This document shows positions 22,465 to 33,611 of a stretch of 64,000 nucleotides of DNA, one piece after another. Origin of the DNA: Mangifera indica (lineage: Eukaryota; Streptophyta; Magnoliopsida; Sapindales; Anacardiaceae). The first letter of the stretch is position 1. Each line of letters begins with the position of its first letter. The DNA is taken from positions 12,028,001-12,092,000 of the forward strand of contig NC_058147.1 in NCBI RefSeq assembly GCF_011075055.1. The letters are read 5' to 3'. The translations under genes were made by a program, and so were the position numbers. The notes under the pieces were generated by a model, which was not told the origin of the DNA, did no database searches, and was given only the letters and a program-made list of their open reading frames with translations.

Positions 22465-23784
22465 GGGTAGTTGTAGGATGGATGACCGCCTATAGGTGGT
22501 AGGGTAGGGTGGGTAGTCTTGCTCAAATTACAACCAATCTTCCTAACCATGTGCAGGTCGGGCTTTCTCTGGAATGTTGTCACAACTGCTCGCCTAGAAG
22601 AGCCACTCACTCTATAGTGTTATCACACAAGATAAGTAAGTTGCTCGCCTGTTGGCCGGTGAATTGAAATTCTCTTCCAATGAACTGTCTATCCAGTCAA
22701 GTATAAAAAACATAGTAGAATCACACAACGCATGTTGTTGGTGTGCTTTTTGTTTGCAAAGAAAGAAATAAGAGCAGTAAGGTTAAGTTCAGATTTGACT
22801 GTTTGTAGAATGAGAGTTGATTACCGAAAAAATTCCTAGGAATAACTAAAAAAAATATCTCGATAACGAAAACGTTAAGGGACTATATTAGCGAGATCTA
22901 ATGGTGAACAATTGCCTAAAAGAAAAATCGCTTGGAAGTTCGAGGATTTTTAATACCGTACCTTACCCTTGAACCAATAGGCTTCACGCCAAGCAAAACT
23001 ACCCTTGTCCCTTTCCTTTCTCCATTCCACCTCTTTCTTTGCTTTGTTCCAATAAAGTTTAAGGCAAAGCTAAAGTGGTTCATATGCGTACTTTATCTAC
23101 TTGACAAAAGGGAATGAACTTTGTTTCGTTTCCTGGTTTATGGATTGGATTTAGTCAACGTCATGACATAATCAAAAGGAAAGAGTGAAACTTTGGTTAC
23201 TGGCGAAGGCTTCCAAAGGCAACCCTCTTAAGTTTTCGATTGTTTCCTAGATTGAAGTAGCATTTTGTTGACCTACCAAACGAAAGAAGTCACTATCAAA
23301 GAGCTCACCCTACTGAAGTACTGAAAGTGCGCTCCGCTCGATGACTAAGAAAGAAATTGGTTTGCATTTGAATTTTAATGTTGAGGTCGCAAAGAAGGAA
23401 GTAGGGCTCTTATTGACTAAAGGTTGGTTCTTCAATTTCCTTTAGAATGAAAGTAGCTATGAAGCCCCTATTACTTACTTTCTTTGATTCAAAAGGCGAA
23501 TAACCCCTCCCCCCAACTAGTTGTATGGGGTAGGGTGCTTGTGGTAAGCTACCTTGGATGTGAGGAATTTTTAAAAAGTTTGGTATTTGACAAAGATCTT
23601 CCCATTAATAGATAGGAATTTTGGTTTGATAGAAGGGATAAGATCCATTTGCTCTTTCTCTCTCTATTTTCTTTTTAAAGAGAGCAAATAGAACGATATA
23701 AAAAGAAATTGGGAGATGATAAAGGATACATAGACATATAAAGGGATGTCATCTCCTTTTCATGGACACTATAACGTTGCGCTG

Positions 23785-25357
23785 TATCCTTAGGTTTTAT
23801 GCTCTCATAGGCAATTGGATGCTTCTGTTAGATCAAAACTCCTCTAAGAGCTTTATCAGATGCGTTTGTGTGAACTTTAAATGGTAAGTTAAAGTCAGAC
23901 AGTCGTAAAACTAGCTCTGTTGTGACTGCATCCTTTACCCTTTCAAAAGCTTATTGGTAAATGTTTGTCCACTCCTTTTTTTGATCCTTTTTCAATAAGT
24001 CAGTAAGTGGAGCCACTATCTTGGAGTATCCCTCGATAAAGTGTCTGTAATAGTTAGCCAATCCAAGAAAAGACCATAATTTGATTACCTTTGTAGGCAA
24101 GGTCTAATCCACAATGGCCTGAATTTTGCGTTTATCCATTCGGATCTACCCTTTGCTAATCTTGTGCCCCAAGAACATAATTTCTCTCATACAAAATTCA
24201 TGTTTTTCCTTTTTAACGTATAGCTAGTGTTCCCATAGCCTTGCTAACACCTTTTCCAACTGTTGTACGTGATCGTTTAGAGTTTTACTATACACCACAA
24301 TATCATTTAGATAGACCACCACAAATTGATTCAAAAACTCATACAACACATTATTCATCAAATTGCAAATGGCTCATACCTCGTCACCATAACAGTTTTT
24401 GCCTTATTTCTTGTAGTAATACAAACTTGCTAATAACCTGAGCGTAAGTTCAATTTGGTGAAATAACTCACCCTTGACAACCAATCAAACAAGTCAGTAA
24501 CATTAGGGATAGGGTATTTGTTTTTGATGATTACTTTATTGAAGGCCTGGTAATCCATGCACATATGCAACGTGCCATCCTATTTTTTCTGAAATAGCAC
24601 AGGTGCACCTTATAGGGCTTTTGATGGCTAGATGTATCCAACCTTTAGCAACTCATTCAATTGCTTTCGTAATTTAGACAACTCGAGGAATTCCATTCGA
24701 TAAGGTGTATGGGTTAGAGGTTTTGCCCTAGGCTTCAACTCTATTCTATGGTCAATATTTCATCATGGAGGAAACACCTTAGGTAATTTCGATGGCATGA
24801 CATCATTAAATTTGTCCAGCAGTTCAGATATACAATCAGGGACTTCAACCACTTGGTCTAGTTTAATTTCCACCAATGTTGCCAACATGACTTCCTTCCC
24901 GTGTTTAAGACATGTTCGCACCTGCATGGCAAATTGCAACATTAGTTTTTCTATAGCTTGTTTGCCATATTTGGCCTAGACAAAGCATAGGTGCATTTCA
25001 TCCGTGACAAACAATTCGCGTTAAGTGTGGTATTGTAATAGCTCGTGCTTTCACAAAGGATTCAAGGCCAAGGATTAAATCAAAATCATCTAGTGTTACC
25101 TCCATAAACCCACATTCATCATCCCAATCCCCTACTTTTAGCTGGGATGTGGTGGTTTCTAGGATTAGTTGTGCCATAAAATTTACAACTTTGATTTGGC
25201 TTGAACATTTTAAAACCATTAGCCTAAGCCCTATCACAACCCGTTGTGTTATGAAATTGTTTATGGTTCTCATGTCCAACATTGCTCGAATTGCCTTTCC
25301 ATTTATCAATACCTTCACATACAACAAGTCTTTATGTGTGTTGTGTTTATCCTCCAT
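23785..25357 (-). pseudogene. Gypsy A pol fragment (protease, RT, partial RNase H)
   Basis: The protease stretch at 25357-24998 reads LYVKVLINGKAIRAMLDMR, with the catalytic D-T/S-G altered to D-M-R. RT motifs follow at about 24720-24240, parallel to those of element B. The RNase H region (PIAYES-like, near 23810) is where homology ends. Multiple stops. Read against B, the two are diverged copies of one polyprotein. Confidence 0.75.
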
Positions 25358-25453
25358 GATGGCATTAAGCAGCCATATAGGATTCAGTCTTGGGCTTCTG
25401 TCTGTTTTAGCTTTAAGGACATCATGAGTAATGAAGGTAGTAATTTTTTTCCT

Positions 25454-26351
25454 TCAGGGATAGTCTCTCACTTGGTGAGATCCATCATAAAGAAAGCAAC
25501 CTATATTCTTTTTCCTTTGGGGTGGATCCGAACCCTTTGGTTTGGAAATGAATTCTCTTTCCTTATTTTTCTTGTCCTTCTTTCCTTCCTTATTGTATTT
25601 TTGAAGCTTTTTGCCTTCAAATTTGGGCTTTTTCTTATCATTGTTAGATGATGATGGTCCTAACTTGTAATCCATCAAACTATCAATAGTTGTAATAGCA
25701 CTTGCCAAGTCTTTCACGTTTTACTTTTGTAGTTCGGCCTGTGCCCATGGCTGTAAACTTGAAAAGAAATTAAACAATTTGTCCTCACCAGACATGTTCT
25801 TAATATCCAACATTAAGGAGCTAAATTCCTTCACATACTTTCGCACTGAGCTCATGTGTTTCAACTTCTTTAAGGCATCTCTTGCTACCCAAGTAGAATT
25901 TTGGGGTAGGAATTGATCTTTCAATTCATTTTTTCATTATTTCCCACGTCTCGATCAATGGACGCCCTGCATTGACATTGTCATTTAATCGGGTGCACCA
26001 CCACAATTTTGCATCACCTTTTAGGTACATGCTAGTAATCGTTACTTGTTCATCTTTCTCAATTCGGGAAGCTTTGAAATACTGCTCCGTGTCTCATAAG
26101 AAATTCTTCAATTCTTTAGCATTTTTGCTCGTACCAAACAGTTTTGGTTCAAGGACTTTCAGCTTCGAAGGAATCAAGCTACTATTACTCCTATTATAAA
26201 AGCCAATGATAGCCTTCTTTAGGATGTTTATATCCCCGTTTATATTAGTGATTCGTTCCTCCATATGGTTAACAATTAAGAGTAATTGGGATAGAACATC
26301 GTTGTATTGATCAACGAGGTATTTCTGAATAACCATGGTGAGTTGATGCAA
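25454..26351 (-). pseudogene. Gypsy A gag
   Basis: Pieces read MEERITNINGDINILKKAI, KLKVLEPKLFGTSKNAKELK, FLPQNSTWVARDALKKLKHM and EYVKEFSSLMLDIKNMSGED, collinear with gag of element B. The C-terminal zinc knuckle has lost two of its three Cys residues: the B form CFLCxxxHxxxxC is CFLYDGSHQVRDY here. Confidence 0.75.
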
Positions 26352-26476
26352 TTCAATAATTGCTTCTAAATAGAGTATAACCTACTCCAAAAAGATGTAA
26401 CATCTCATGCCGACTCTCCCATTAGCACTATAAGAACTCTAATTCGATCACTAAAGGTTGACATGAATCCAACTTA

Positions 26477-26488
26477 GCTTTGATACCA
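26477..26488 (-). other. Primer-binding site of gypsy A
   Basis: The minus strand reads TGGTATCAAAGC, one change from the initiator tRNA-Met type site, three bases inside the LTR. Confidence 0.7.
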
Positions 26489-26491
26489 ATT

Positions 26492-27052
26492 TATCACGAG
26501 GCTTAGAGTTTATATGAACTGTTTTGCCTAGTGGTGGTACTAAGTTACCCATTTAGTCAACCCACCTGTAATGCACACATCGATAAAAGAAATGTAAAAG
26601 AAGAAAACTCAATATACGATAAAATTTTCAACATTTTTATTAATGTCAAAAAGGAATACAAAGGTTGCTTTAGGGAAGAGTTCATGCTCAATTTCTTCAT
26701 ACTGCTTCCTTACCTTTCACAGCTTTTATTTATAGGAAAATACAAGTGGTGAACATCCCCCACTTTTAGGCATTATTTAATAGCATTACTAGATCATGAC
26801 TTAGGTGTCTTTCATGAAAAATTACCACCTGTCCCTCTAAGCCTAGTCAGCCACGTTTTTCCTGCCTACCATCCATGCTTTATGCTAAAGTTTTGGTTTC
26901 ATAGGTCGTTTTTATGCTCCACTTCCTTTCCCTCACGTATTTGGAAAGGCTTGTTTTGGCCTCTTAGGTCACTCACCAATCTAAACACAGCAGCTTGGTC
27001 TTGCCTGTCTGGGCCTAAGCTTATCTACCTACCTGCACACTCGTGTTGTGCA
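26492..27052 (-). repeat. 5' LTR of gypsy A
   Basis: About 561 bp, homologous over its length to the LTRs of gypsy B. Shared blocks include AAGCCCAAAATAGGCTCCC-like sequence, a TATAAATAG-type box and the terminal AACTTAG...CACTAGGCAAAAC segment. The inner terminus has TA for CA. Confidence 0.75.
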
Positions 27053-27268
27053 CGATAGTGTCTATGTAAATGTCACATGCATATGTCTCTCTACATGATG
27101 TGCACATATGTTTGTTTGAGTGTCATACGCGTACATCTGTTCGAGTGTTGCCTAGATGCCTGTCTTGTGTGCCCATGATTTTCGAGGCCTTGTTTGAATG
27201 GGATGTGCAAATATTTTGGAGCTTGTTTGAATAGTCGTATGTGTGTTTATGTGTCGTGTTATCTTACG
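27053..27268. other. Spacer between head-to-head gypsy elements
   Basis: 216 bp rich in TGT/ACA words (for example GTGCACATATG and GTATGTGTGTTTATGTGTCG), unlike the mitochondrial-like DNA outside. No gene or repeat family was recognised. It may be a remnant of the original target or of a deleted LTR. Confidence 0.4.
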
Positions 27269-27865
27269 TAGCATGGGTGTGTAGGCAAGCAGATGAGCTT
27301 TAGCCTAGATAGGTAAGACTAGGCTGTTGTGTTTGGATTGGTGAGGGACCTAAGAGGTCAAAGCAAACCCTTCCAAGCCCAAAATAGGCTCCCAAAACAT
27401 GAAGAAGAGCTAAGAACGTAGAGGAAAGTAAGTGGGGTGCAAAGATGACCTATGAAATTAAAACTTTAGCACAAAGCATGGATGGTGAACAAGAAAAATG
27501 TGACTGACTGGACTCAGAGGGACAGGTGGCAATTTTGAATGAAAAACACCTAAGTCAGGATCTAGTAGTACTATCAAAAATGCCTAAAAGTAGGAGATAT
27601 TTGCTACTTGTATTTTCCTATAAATAGAAGCTGTAAAAGATAGGGAAACAGTGTAAAAAAATTAAGTGTAAACTCTTCCTTACAGTAAACTTTGTATTCC
27701 TTTTTAGCATCAATAAAAAGGTTGGGAATTTTCCTGTATATTGAGCTCTCTTCTTATACATTTCTTTTGTGTGTGTGTGTGTGCATTACAGGTGGGTTGA
27801 CTAAGTGGGCAACTTAGTGCCCTCACTAGGCAAAACAATTTATATGAACTTCAAGCTTGGTGACA
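27269..27865 (+). repeat. 5' LTR of gypsy B
   Basis: About 597 bp, paired with 42819-43413. It contains CCTATAAATAGAAGCTGTAA (TATA-type box), AATAAAAAGG near the RNA 3' end, a (GT)n run at 27770-27782, and ends in GGTGACA before the primer site. Confidence 0.8.
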
Positions 27866-27868
27866 AGT

Positions 27869-27880
27869 TGGTATCAGAGC
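27869..27880 (+). other. Primer-binding site of gypsy B
   Basis: TGGTATCAGAGC, a perfect initiator tRNA-Met type site, three bases after the LTR. Confidence 0.85.
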
Positions 27881-28072
27881 CAAGTTGGGTTTATGTTGAC
27901 CCTTAGTGATTGAGTTAGAGTTCTTGATGTGCTAGTGGGAGAGTTGGGACGAGATGTTACATCTCTTTCGGAGTAGGCTATGGTTCATTTAGAAACAATT
28001 ATTGAATTGTGTCAACTCACTTGGGGTATCCAGAAAGACCTTATTGATTTGTACAATGATATTCTATCTTAG

Positions 28073-28899
28073 TTGTTCTCGATGACTGATCGTATGGAGG
28101 AACGAATCACTAATATAAAAGGGGATATAAACATCCTAAAGACGACTATCACTGGCTCTTCTAGTGGGAGTGATAGTAGTTTGATTCCTTTGAAACTGAA
28201 AGTCTTCAAACCAAAAATGTTTGGTGGAAGCAGAAATGCTAAAGAATTGAAGAATTTCTTGTGGGACATAGAGTAGTATTTCAAGGCTACCCAAATTGAG
28301 AAAGGTGAACATGTAACTATTACTAGCATGTATCTCACAGGTGATGCAAAATTGTGGTGGCGCACCCAATTAGATGACGATGCCAGTACAGGGTGTCCAC
28401 TGATTGAGACATGGGAAACACTAAAGAAAGAATTAAAAGATCAATTCCTACCCCAAAATCCTGTTTGGGTAGCAAGAGATGTCTTAAATAAGTTAAAACA
28501 TGTGAGCTCGGTACAGGAGTATGTGAAGGAATTCAACTCTTTGATGCTGGATATTAAGAACATGTTCGATGAGGACAAATTGTTTAATTTCTTTTCAGGT
28601 TTGCAGCCATGGGCGCAAGCCAAACTACAGAGGTAAACGTGAAAGACTTGTCAAGTACTAGTGCAGCTGCTGATGGTTTGGTGTATTACAAGTTGGGATC
28701 ATTATTATCTAACAATAATAAGAAACACAAATTTGAGGGAAAAAAACTTCAAAAATACGAAAAAGAAGGAAATAAGGACAAGAAAAAAAATGAAGGAGAA
28801 TTCATTTTCAAACCAAGAGGTTCGGATCCACCCCAAAGGAAAAAGAATATAGGTTGCTTCCTTTGTTATAGACCTCATCAGACGAGAGACTGTCCCTAG
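28073..28899 (+). pseudogene. Gypsy B gag with zinc knuckle
   Basis: Retrotransposon capsid-like protein in pieces. MEERITNIKGDINILK lies near the N-terminus, then KLKVFKPKMFGG. A TAG follows in place of a codon at about 28274. The core continues with YLTGDAKLWWRTQ and EYVKEFNSLMLDIKNM. A frame change near 28620 leads into a Lys-rich linker and a CCHC knuckle CFLCYRPHQTRDC (C-x2-C-x3-H-x4-C), with all four ligands intact. Confidence 0.8.
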
Positions 28900-29029
28900 A
28901 GGAAAAAACTTATTACCCTTATTGCTCATGATGACTCTGAAGTTGAAACAGATAGGAGCCTAAGACTGAATCCTATACAGCTGCTTAATGCCATCATGGG
29001 GAATAAACACTGCAAACATAAAGGGCTGT

Positions 29030-30927
29030 TGTATGTGAAGGTGTTGATCAATGGCAATTCAGGCAATGCTGGACATAGGTGTCGCAAACAATTTCATGAC
29101 ACAGTGGGTTGTGGCAGGGTTTAGACTGATGGTTTCAAAATATTCATGCTGAATCAAGGCTGTAAATTCTGTGGCATTACCTATCCTAGGAACCACTACA
29201 TCACAACTAAAGGTAGAGGATTAGGAGGACGAATGCGGGTTTCTGGTGGTAACATTAGATGATTTTGATTTAATCCTTGGCCTTGAATTCTTTGTTAAAG
29301 CATGAGCTATCACAATACCACACTTATGCAAATTATTTGTCATAGATGAAAGACACTTATGCTTTGTCCAACCCAAATATGGCAAACAAGCTACAGAAAA
29401 ACTAATGTTGCAATCTATCATGTAGGTGCGAATAGGTCTTAAACACGAGGAGGAAGTTATACTGATAACATTAGTGGAAATTAAAGTAGACCAGATGGTT
29501 GAAGTCCCTGATTATATATCTGAAGTGTTGAACAAATTCAGTGATGTCATGCCCGTAGAATTACCTAAGGTACTTCCCCTATGGCGGAATATTGATCATA
29601 GGATAGAGCTAGAGTTTGGGGAAAGACCTTCAGCCCATGCACTTTACTGGATGACACCTTTTGAGTTGATGGAATTACGAAAACAATTAAATGAGTTGCT
29701 AGAGGTCGGATACATCCAGCGATCAAAAGCCCCATATAGTACACTAGTGCTATTTCAAAAAAAACAGGATGACACGTTGTGTATGTGTGTGGATTATTGG
29801 GTCCTTAATAAGGTAACCATAAAAAACAAATATCCTATCCCTAATGTTGCTGAATTGTTTGATAGGTTGTCAAGGGCGACTTATTTCACCAAATTGGACT
29901 TATGCTCGGGTTATTGGCAAGTTCATATTGCTGCGGGAGATGAGCCAAAAATTGTCATGGTGGCGAGGTATGGGTCATTTGAATATTTGGGTACGTTGTT
30001 TGGTTTAATTAACAACTCAGCTATCTTTTGCAATTTGATGAATGATGTGTTGTACAAGTTTCTAGATTGATTTGTGTTGGTTTATCTAGTTGATATTGTG
30101 GTGTATAATGAAACTCTAAATGACCACGTACAACACTTGGAAAAGGTGTACATTAAGAAGGAAAAGTGTAAATTTTATATGAGGGAAATTATGTTATTGG
30201 GGCACAAGAGTAGCAAAGGGCAGATCCGGATGGTTGAACGCAAAATTCAAGCCATTGTGGATTGGACCTCACTTACAAAAGTAACCAAACTACGGTATTT
30301 TCTTAGATTGACTAATTATTACAGGTGCTTTATCGAGAGATACTCCAAGATAGTGGCTCCACTCATTGACGTATTAAAAAAGGATAAAAAATGGGAGTGG
30401 CAAACCGTTGCCAACAAGTTTTTGCAAGGGTGAAGGATGTCGTCACAATAGAGCCAGTTTTACGACTACTTGACTTTAATTTACCTTTTGAAGTTCACAT
30501 AGACGTATCTAACAGAGCTCTTGGAGGAGTTTTGGGCCAGGAAAAGCGTCCAATTGCCTATGAGAGCAGAAAACTTAAGGGTACAAAGCAATGTTATAGT
30601 GTTTATGAAAAGGTGATGGTTGTCATTATCCATTGTTTGGGAATTTGGAAGCATTACTTATTGGGGACCAAGTTCACAGTGGTGGCCAACACTTACTTCA
30701 AAACCCAAATAAAGTTGTTAGCAAAGCAAGCTCGATGGTAGGAATTCTTGGCCGAGTTTGACTTTGAGTGGGTGCATTAGGCAAGTAGCGAAAATAGAAT
30801 GGTAGATGCACTCAGCCGTAAGGAAGTATATGGGTATGTAACTGCCCTAATTGAAGTTCAAACTGATTTTCTTGAAAAATTGAGAATGCAGACCAACGAG
30901 GACACAACTTACTATAAGTTAAAGTAG
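29030..30927 (+). pseudogene. Gypsy B pol, N-terminal part (protease, RT, RNase H)
   Basis: The protease region (about 29030-29330) is broken. RT begins in the frame at 29426: RIELEFGERPSAHALYWMT, ATYFTKLDLCSGYWQVHI and RYGSFEYLGTLFGL lead to a stop at 30068. It resumes with the active-site strand YLVDIVVYN, where YxDD has become YLVD, so a catalytic Asp is lost. RNase H follows (30391-30741), with FEVHIDVSNRALGGVLGQ and RPIAYESRKLKG. The frame ends at 30927, where the hAT element has inserted. Confidence 0.85.
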
Positions 30928-31401
30928 CTAGGGTTGGATTCGAGCTGAACCAGCTCGAGCTTGATATCGAGTTTGGCTCGATCGAGCCCGAAACAAGGTC
31001 GATCCCAAGCTTGAACTTGAATATTCAGAGAAATCGAGCTCAAGCTTGAATACGAACTATAAGTCGAGTAACTCGTGTAGGCTCGCAATCTTGGTGCTCA
31101 ACTCGGCTCGCGAGTCGAGCTGCTCGTCTGGGCTCATGAGCAGAACAGCTCGACTCGTCTCGCGAGCCAATTCCCGTTTAACCAAAAACGGTTTTGTTTT
31201 TAGTTAAATGAAAAGGGCAATTTGCTTCCTTTCCTTCCTTCACTTCTTCTTTCTTTCAGTCGCATAAAAAGTAAAAACTCTCCTGAGATTCTAAGAACTC
31301 CAAGTGCAGCAGCTGCTTTCCAGTTCCAATTCCAGTTCCAGAGTACAACCCTCTTGAATCTTAAGTTTCGGCCTATTGTCTCCTTCGACAAGGGTTTCTC
31401 T

Positions 31402-32244
31402 AGTGTTCTGACGTGCCAATAGAAGACTTGTCCAGCAATCGGGATTGTGCTGGTGAGGAGTTTGGCGATGACGGCAACGTGGACGACACAAATATATTTC
31501 AGGTTTGTGTTTTTCCATTTTTTCACTTTCAATTTTTCAATTTTTGCCTTAAATTGATTGAACCCTAACTTTGGAATTAGGGTTTCTGAATTGGAATTAG
31601 GGTTTTTCAGACAGAATTACACCTTAATATCAGCACACCAACATGCCAAGAACAATCTCAGACTAGTTGCTCAAGCCAAGAAAATTTTGTCAACATCTTT
31701 TATTTTGGTTTCAAGTTAGTAAATTAAACAATCTTCTAATTAATATCATATTTGAATCATTATCCAATGTAGTATCTCTATTAAACCAACATTTAGAGGA
31801 ATGTGGTGAAAGATTTTGCTCTCTATTTTGGTTAAATGCTTTATAAAAACGACGAAAAGGATGTTGTGTCATCATTATACACTAGCTATTAGAAGGCTAA
31901 ATTTTTTGTCAAATTTAAGATTGAGACATAATTCATCATATTTTGTTCAGAGTTCATATGTAAACTAAATTTCATTATCACGCTAAAGGTTAATGATATT
32001 AGATTCATTTTAATGCAGTCTTTACTTTCACTTTGCTTTCTGGAAATTATATTTGTCTGCATAAGCCATGAACATGATAAGCGTATAATGGGATTTAAAC
32101 GGAAGGGAGGAGGTAATTAAAATGATTAATTTCTGAAACCAACGGGTCTAATCATCTCTACTAAAACATCAAGGGTCTCTAAAAATTAACCCATTGCTAA
32201 TACTGTTTACACAAACCAATGAAGGATTATGCCCCTTTCAGCAG
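31402..32244 (+). other. hAT leader region and possible first exon
   Basis: After the CTCGA-rich end, a short frame (about 31415-31500) reads LSSNRDCAGEEFGDDGN and ends at a donor-like CAG/GTTTGTG at 31501-31502. An acidic leader exon spliced to the BED-finger exon near 33600 would suit a hAT gene, but this is inference. Nearby, GGAATTAGGGTTT occurs twice in tandem (31573-31612). The rest is intron-like AT-rich sequence. Confidence 0.35.
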
Positions 32245-32458
32245 TGTAAAAGTATGGTCAAGAGTGGTTGTCATCCAAGCAAACACACTTTTGGTAAGAA
32301 CGACGATTTTGATGCAGCAGTTGAAGTCTTGCAGGATATGCTTGAAATTTAGTTATTTTGTCTGAGCTTCATGGTGGACTTGGCCAATATGGCAAAGATG
32401 ATTCAGCAATGAAGCTATTGAACAAGATGGAAATTGGATGCTTTTTGCCAGACACAGG
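32245..32458 (+). pseudogene. PPR gene relic inside the hAT element
   Basis: Plus-strand pieces read KSGCHPSKHTF, then in another frame NDDFDAAVEVLQDMLE, then SELHGGLGQYGKDDSAMK and LLNKMEIGCFLPD. Successive segments show the PPR helix pattern: 'GCxPxxxTF', 'A.EVL.DMLE', 'L..GLG..GK...A.KLL.KME..G..PD'. The frame shifts at least twice and a stop follows MLEI. It comes from a gene different from the two PPR genes to the left. It is likely another captured scrap, since it lies within the transposon. Confidence 0.5.
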
Positions 32459-33611
32459 GCATCCAATTTCCATAAAACTAGTGAGAAAGGTACTTCATAT
32501 CTAATTGTCGATAGTTGAATGAGCCTATTCCTTCCTGTTGATTTTTCTTCATTAAAAATTTTATCTAAAATTTGAGTGAAGAAAATAGTCGGAGACGTCA
32601 ATTCCTTTTTCCCAAAATTACTGTTTCCTCCTTGGTCTGTGAATTTTAGCTAGAATCAACCTTAGAAATTATGTCAATTGTCAGTTATAAGATATTTTTT
32701 CCCGAGACCGACGGTGAAAATTGAATTGAATTTAACCCAAACTTCACTAGTTAACCGCAAAAATTTCTCCCAATGAACCCATAAAATTCTCTTAAATTTA
32801 CGACAAATGATCTTAAATTTTAGACAACAGCTCCAAGATGATTTGTTCCCTTTGTCGCGAACACATAAAAATTCTAAGCCAGTCAAACCAATTTTCATCT
32901 AAAACAAAATGTATCATAGAACTACCATCTTATAAAGTTTGATTTTTCGAAGGTTTGAGTCTTAATATGGCACAATTTAATTGATTTAATTTATGGTTTT
33001 GTTAAAAGCTTCGCAATGAAGAAATTTTATTATTTATTTTAGATAGATGGATGGCTACAACGCAATGGTATAATCCTAGAGTTGAAGATTATTTTTGTAT
33101 CCACCATTAAAAATAACAACTTAAATTAATTTCAGTAAATTAAAAAATTCAGGATTAAAATTATTATTATTATAAATAAAACAAAAAAAAGAAAAAAGAA
33201 ATATGCCAGTTACCGACGACTAGCTGAGCCACTAGCCCTCCCTGTGTGTGTGTTTTTTTTAAAATCTTTTAATAATATTTTATTATTTTTTGTAGGTATG
33301 TTCAATTTAATGTTTAGTGTTCTTTTTAAGTTTAGGTTAAAGGTCAATGTTTGGTATGTGAAACTTGTATTTAAATTAAGTAGTTTAAGGGGTACATTTA
33401 AAATACGAGAGGATGTGAGTAAGTCAATATCAGGGAACTTTGATACTGGTTCTTTTGTTTTTACTAGCGAGTTGAGTTTATCTATTTCAGATCAGTGCTT
33501 GTATATTTTATTGTTTAATGTGATGCAGAGCAGGGTATCTTGAATTTGGACCGTTATACTATTATGTTGTTTTCTCTGACTAACCGTTGACATGTGATTG
33601 TGATGTAGAAT
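32459..33611 (+). other. AT-rich internal hAT sequence, no gene seen
   Basis: Intron-like sequence between the PPR relic and the transposase. The frame at 33244-33543 lacks codon structure and resembles no known protein. Confidence 0.5.

Larger units (their letters stand above)
19110..23780. other. Mitochondrial-derived DNA (NUMT), left part
   Basis: This block has a more even base composition than the flanks, few long A/T runs, and contains trnY(GUA) and nad2 exon 3 in the order and strand common in angiosperm mitochondria. Between 19700 and 21700 and between 22470 and 23780 no gene was recognised; the latter should be the 5' part of nad2 intron 3. The left boundary (about 19108, where AT-rich DNA stops) and the right boundary (where gypsy A begins) are estimates. 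Point changes in the tRNA and exon show that it is a nuclear copy. Confidence 0.65.
23785..27052 (-). mobile_element. Gypsy element A, 3'-truncated, minus strand
   Basis: From the 5' LTR (26492-27052) the minus strand shows a primer site, gag, protease, RT and part of RNase H, and then stops abruptly at about 23785 against mitochondrial-like DNA. It is the same family as gypsy B on the other side of a 216-bp spacer, in inverted orientation. No 3' LTR or integrase is present. Confidence 0.8.

Noticed and set aside
25149..25651. Plus-strand ORFs of 92 and 135 codons
   Set aside because: Antisense shadows of the gypsy A gag and protease frames on the minus strand.
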